A DNA stretch of 64,000 nt from Seison nebaliae (Eukaryota > Rotifera > Pararotatoria > Seisonacea > Seisonidae): contig JALJEE010001331.1 in assembly GCA_023231475.1 (NCBI GenBank), positions 1-64,000 on the forward strand. Direction: 5' to 3'. The position numbers were made by a program, and so were the translations under genes. Shown here piece by piece: positions 59,801 to 64,000 of this stretch. How positions within the stretch are numbered: the first letter of the stretch is position 1; every line of letters begins with the position of its first letter. Under the pieces are notes generated by a model. It was not told the DNA's origin. It worked only from the letters and a program-made list of their open reading frames with translations, and searched no databases.

Positions 59801-62716
59801 TACATTCGATGACTGTGAAGAATTTGGATGATAATCCAAAAGAAGGTGCAACAGATAATTCAAAATATGAAGTAGAAAGTTCTCGTCATTTGATGAAAGC
59901 GTTGAAAGACGAGAATGAAACGTTATTAAATAAAGTACGTCAAATGGAAAAGATATGTATCGATGTTGACGCCGTTCGTGATCAGTTGTTTTTATTAAGA
60001 GATTCATATCATTCAGAAAAGAATGAATGGTCATTCAACAAACAATATTTGGAGGAACATATAGGAGAACTTGTTGAGATTAAAAATAACTTAACAAAGC
60101 AATTCGCTCAACTAAAAATGACACAATCAGAACCAAGTCAAAAGAAGAAAACTTTATCTGTTTCCACATCTCCAATCATTCTTCCACATGAACAAAGTAA
60201 ATTTAAATTCAACCTCAAAGAAAATGAAAATATCAAAAAAAATGAAAATAGTAAAAAGAAATTTCTACATATTAAACAATTATCTCCAATTGTTTCAAAG
60301 AAGCAAATCGAGACGGAGCCAGAGAATAATGCTTCTTCGAGAATTAGCGACACTGTTAAGTTGTTGACGAAACGATTTGAAAAATCTAAAGTGAAAAGTG
60401 TATCATCAGGTGAAGAGAAAGTTAAGGTATCAACATTAGTCAAAGTACAAGACAGAAGTAATACAATATTGGCGAAAATGGAAAAACAGAACTCAGTTTC
60501 ACGAACCGAATCGCCATCAAATACCACTATTCCACTATCGATGAGAGGTAAAGTGAAAAGTTTGGAGAATTCTTTTATTTTTCTGTTTGAATCTTTATTT
60601 TACTTAATATTTTCCAGAATCCTTCTTCAAGAAGACAACACAAGATGAAAAATCATCAACAGCAATTTCAAATATTCGAAATTCCAAATATAAATCGTCA
60701 ACTCTTCTTCCAGGCAAAGTCAAAGAAGTTAATTTTTCATTAGTACTTGTAAAGTACATCAATAACATTTCTCATTCTCACAATAGCCAACGACAATTAA
60801 TGAATTCTATTCATCGAGTGAAGATAAATTATTATCAGAGAATAGACAACCAACTAATACTCCGTCGAAGAATGGCGATGAATTAAATAAATTTGCAACA
60901 AGTCTTTTACAAGCTGATGACCAAAATACGAATGAAAAGAAATCAAAAAATTTCGAAGAAACTTTAGATGAGGTTACATCTTTTAGGAATACTTTTATTT
61001 AATAAATTGTTTAGGCGATGAAAAAATTGGAATCGTTGAAAGAACATTTGAGTTTATCAACCAGTGAAATTTTTCTGGGAAATGTTCCATTTGAAGAAAA
61101 GAAAAAAGTGAAATTATTAACATTGAACAAAAGTCATTTTTCTCCGATGAAAATTACGAAAAGGCAAGAGAGACAACCTTCACCGGCTGTCTTTTCACAA
61201 ACCCAACTCGCTAATAAGATTCTGGGAATGAACATCATGAACAGAAGAAGTAAAAGTCGAGAGAAAAGTGTAGGGAAACGATTAAATACTCCAGTGGTGA
61301 TATTACCTTCTCATTTCCCCGATATTACTGCCACCAATGACACTGGAGCATCCATCGAAAATTTATTAAACTCAACTGAAATTCTTGATAAATCATCTCC
61401 TAATCGAACTCCAATTCTCATACCTCAAACGTTGAGTACGCCAAAACAGAATGGATTTGTCTCAGATAAAAACGGAAAGTCATCGACTCGGTCGATCTCA
61501 ACTCCAAAATCACAAAAATCGAATTTGGGTAATTTGCTAAAAAGACCAAATAAGATACCATTAAACTTCTCCAATAATTCTTCTACACCTGAATCGTCTC
61601 CAGGCAGAAAAACTGATAGAAGAATCTGGCGATCGATATCTCCATGGAACGGTTTTTTCTTTTGCTTTTCAATTTTTATTTCAAATTTTCTTTCAAATTT
61701 ATTTTTTAGGATTAAGAAGTCGTTCATCGTCTCGTGATCGTGAAGGGAAGACATCTGAAAGTAAATTGAATTTATTAAAACAAATTTCGTTGAAGAAACA
61801 GAAAATCGAAGAAAAGGATGAAAACGAGAATGAATATGAAATGTCTGACAACAATTCAATGGTGAAAAATGACGAATTAATGGAGACATCTGTAGAGATT
61901 CTTCGAGAACTTCATCCATCGAATCGGATTGATTTAGGAACGGATTCTAATAAGTCGATTAATGATTCAAATTCAAATAAACCTATCTCTCGTCAAGTGA
62001 CGTTCAGTGACGATATTCGAATATCTGAAAATAGTCAAACAATTCACGAATATCAACAAGCTTCTAATGCTGCAGTTGGTTATGCGTCAATGAGAAGTAA
62101 TTATTCAACTGATCATACATTGTCACCAAATTCACCACAATTATATATGAATAATTCCACAACTAATTCCATCATGGATGCCGATGAACATTTTATGAAT
62201 AATGGACAAATAGAAAATAATAATGAAATTATACCGGAGTCATCATCAAATCATCCATATTGGTCAGTCGATCATGTTACTCAAGATACAATTCCAGATT
62301 TAGTCCAATCGACGGTTCCCACTCGATCTCAACGTTTATATAATAAAATTTCCAAAAAATCAATGAATAAAAATAGCAGTAATAACAATAATAGTCACAA
62401 CAACAACAACAATAATAATACTAATGGAAATTCTTTAAATAGATTCCAATCGTCCAAAAATAAAAGTTCAAGTTATTTCCCTTCGTCTCTTCTCATAAAT
62501 TCTTAATATGTTCGATTTTAATCATATCGTGCAGTAGATAAAGAGAATAACCAAAGTACAGTAGAATCACCAAATCCCAATAAGAATATCAATACCAATT
62601 ATAGATGTAGTAGTGTAGATAGTCGTTCGTCAAGCTGCTCATCCAATACACGTCTTATGTCCAGTACGGCTAGACCGTTGATGATGGGCAATAATGGAAT
62701 GGAAGAAAACTATTAA
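53824..62716 (+). CDS. MTCL/SOGA-family coiled-coil microtubule-associated protein, about 2453 aa
   Basis: Seven exons: 53824-54970, 56222-60559, 60618-60727, 60787-60972, 61015-61651, 61710-62471 and 62535-62716. Phases all match and the total is 2454 codons. Exon 1 encodes a Ser/Thr-rich disordered region (SLQSKFEP, DIFNKLSKFEND). The 4.3-kb exon 2 encodes Glu-rich sequence, then from about residue 562 a very long coiled coil. The segment RRKNIEKFVDEQRKL...VEDADQLRILQSELDSA...VSVRLHAEL is the signature of the MTCL1/SOGA proteins, which crosslink and stabilise microtubules. The C-terminal third is Ser/Asn-rich and basic (SRSRSSSRDREGK), with an Asn run near 62375-62430. The long frame at 56224 opens with TTG, not ATG, showing it is an internal exon. 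Joining exon 1 across 1251 nt is the least certain step. The family usually has 1000-1900 residues. Confidence 0.83.
54971..56221 (+). other. Large first intron (1251 nt) of the MTCL-like gene
   Basis: GTTAAT donor and TTAAAG acceptor, phase 1 on both sides. AT-rich, with no convincing exon inside. A 66-codon minus-strand frame at 55452-55652 has no support. An alternative promoter before 56222 is possible. Confidence 0.55.
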
Positions 62717-64000
62717 GCCATCACAACATCTTTCTTTAAAAGAAAACTTAGTTCTATTTCTATTTTTTTGCCGATAATTATATATACGATAATTGAAAAT
62801 TTTGTTAATTACTTTTTGTAAAGATTTCTATTTATTTCTAACTCCGTCAACTCACTCTCTTTACTTATCTAAAAACTAATTGCCCAATATTACGGAATTT
62901 CTACTAAGAACTGAATAAAGACAACTTCACTTTTTTTTTCATGCAACAAACAAACCGATCTTTCCCTTTCTTTTTTCCACCATCTTCCCAGATATTTCTA
63001 AATATTAGAAATATTCTAATTTATTTCAATCAATTTTTGTTTAGTAACAAATTTCTTTCGCAACAATTTATCTTTTTCATCAAATTAAAATATTTTCCAG
63101 AAAATTTTTTCACCATTTGATTTCAATTTTGTTTAAGAAATTGATAAATTATTATAAAATCTTGATAAAACCTTATACAATGAAAACTTAATGATGAATA
63201 TTAAATAAAATTCTATAGAAATGTAATTAATCTATATATTATATAATAAAACGTTTATATACACCAATTTGAGAAATGAATGGATTTTGTGACAAATGCT
63301 GAGTTAGACAATTGCTTCTCTTTTTTTTCAATCACTTTAGTTTCACTTCACATTTTAAAAATTGCCAACTTAGAACTTAACAAAAATTTTTTTTTTGAAG
63401 TTTTTTCCCATTGGGTTCGAAATATCTTCACTAATATCTAGTCAAACATATCGTAATGGGCACCATTGGATAGTGGATAAAAAATACTTTAAGAATATAT
63501 GCTTTTTTATTATTCTCTGCTTAACTACTTTTAAATGCAAAAAACTAAAGTGGTTGGAAAAAAAGAGGAGCAATTGTCTCACTCAACATTTTATCATCAC
63601 TCACAATGTCAGAGGAGGAATATGCCCATATTAGTAGATCCGTTAAATTCTAGATCACTAACCTTTTTAACCAATTCAATCCAACCAATCAATATAACAA
63701 AAATTATTATCGTTGAATCTGGTCAATTGTATTGTTGACAAAGTGAGACAATGAAAACTGTCAATTGAAACTAATTCTGCAATTGTTAATATTTTTAGTT
63801 TTTCGCTTGAGAATTAATGTTTATACACTGTTGATCAACTGAAGTCATAAAATTATTTCGGATAAGAACACAAAGATTCAATTTATTTTTAAAAACAAAT
63901 CACAATCAATAATATTTAATTAATAAATTACCGATAAAAAACCTTGTTGGAACGGAAATAAATTGAATAAACGAATATCGAAAAAATTAATAAATCAAGC
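62717..64000. other. 3' flank of the MTCL-like gene, no further gene seen
   Basis: AT-rich. It contains the likely poly(A) signal at 62914. Short overlapping plus-strand frames at 63395-63738 lack any family resemblance. Confidence 0.5.
62914..62919 (+). terminator. Likely poly(A) signal AATAAA of the MTCL-like gene
   Basis: AATAAA lies about 200 nt after the stop codon, followed by a T-rich stretch. Confidence 0.5.

Noticed and set aside
57843-60527. Several minus-strand Ser/Phe/Cys-rich frames
   Set aside because: Antisense reflections of the Glu/Lys-rich coiled-coil exon.
63395-63738. Two overlapping plus-strand frames near the window end
   Set aside because: Short, overlapping in different frames, with no recognisable motif.

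Overview
The window is from an animal nuclear genome: AT-rich, with metazoan-specific gene families and genes split by very short introns. I modelled 54 introns across 12 genes. All but two are about 36-74 nt; the exceptions are 707 nt (it holds a nested gene) and 1251 nt. The species cannot be fixed from the sequence. Compact AT-rich genes with Asn/Gln-rich linkers would suit a small-genome arthropod such as an acariform mite, but this is only a guess. The most unusual general feature is the 5' splice site, which reads GTT in 49 of the 54 modelled introns instead of the usual GTA/GTG.

Layout. 0.3-1.7 kb: a BEN-domain protein (minus). 4.0-5.2 kb: two decayed copies of a non-LTR retrotransposon with a YIDD reverse-transcriptase motif (minus). 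5.5-7.6 kb: two tandem paralogous four-helix membrane proteins of 199 residues each, family not recognised (plus). 8.3-11.6 kb: an intronless coiled-coil protein with a GRK-like pseudokinase domain (minus). 14 kb: a small secreted peptide (minus). 15.1-23.6 kb: a CSPG-repeat transmembrane proteoglycan-like receptor of about 2475 residues (minus), with a neuronal-calcium-sensor-like EF-hand gene nested antisense in its first intron. 23.6-32.9 kb: a long stretch without supported genes.

32.9-47 kb is a dense block. PITHD1 (minus) lies head-to-head with INTS9 (plus). INTS9 converges with 18 bp spacing on a TSSK-like kinase joined to a Q/P/N-rich protein (minus). The TRABID/ZRANB1 deubiquitinase (minus) follows, then a complete 14-exon SID-1/SIDT transmembrane gene (plus). 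47-53.8 kb has no confident gene. 53.8-62.7 kb holds a seven-exon MTCL/SOGA-family coiled-coil microtubule protein (plus).

The genes do not form one pathway; this is ordinary eukaryotic gene order. Themes include chromatin and RNA 3'-end processing (BEN, INTS9), dsRNA transport (SIDT), ubiquitin signalling (TRABID), kinase and pseudokinase signalling, and cell-surface and cytoskeletal organisation (CSPG, MTCL). Exon boundaries were derived by reading frame, GT-AG ends, phase matching and remembered homologous proteins, without transcript evidence.
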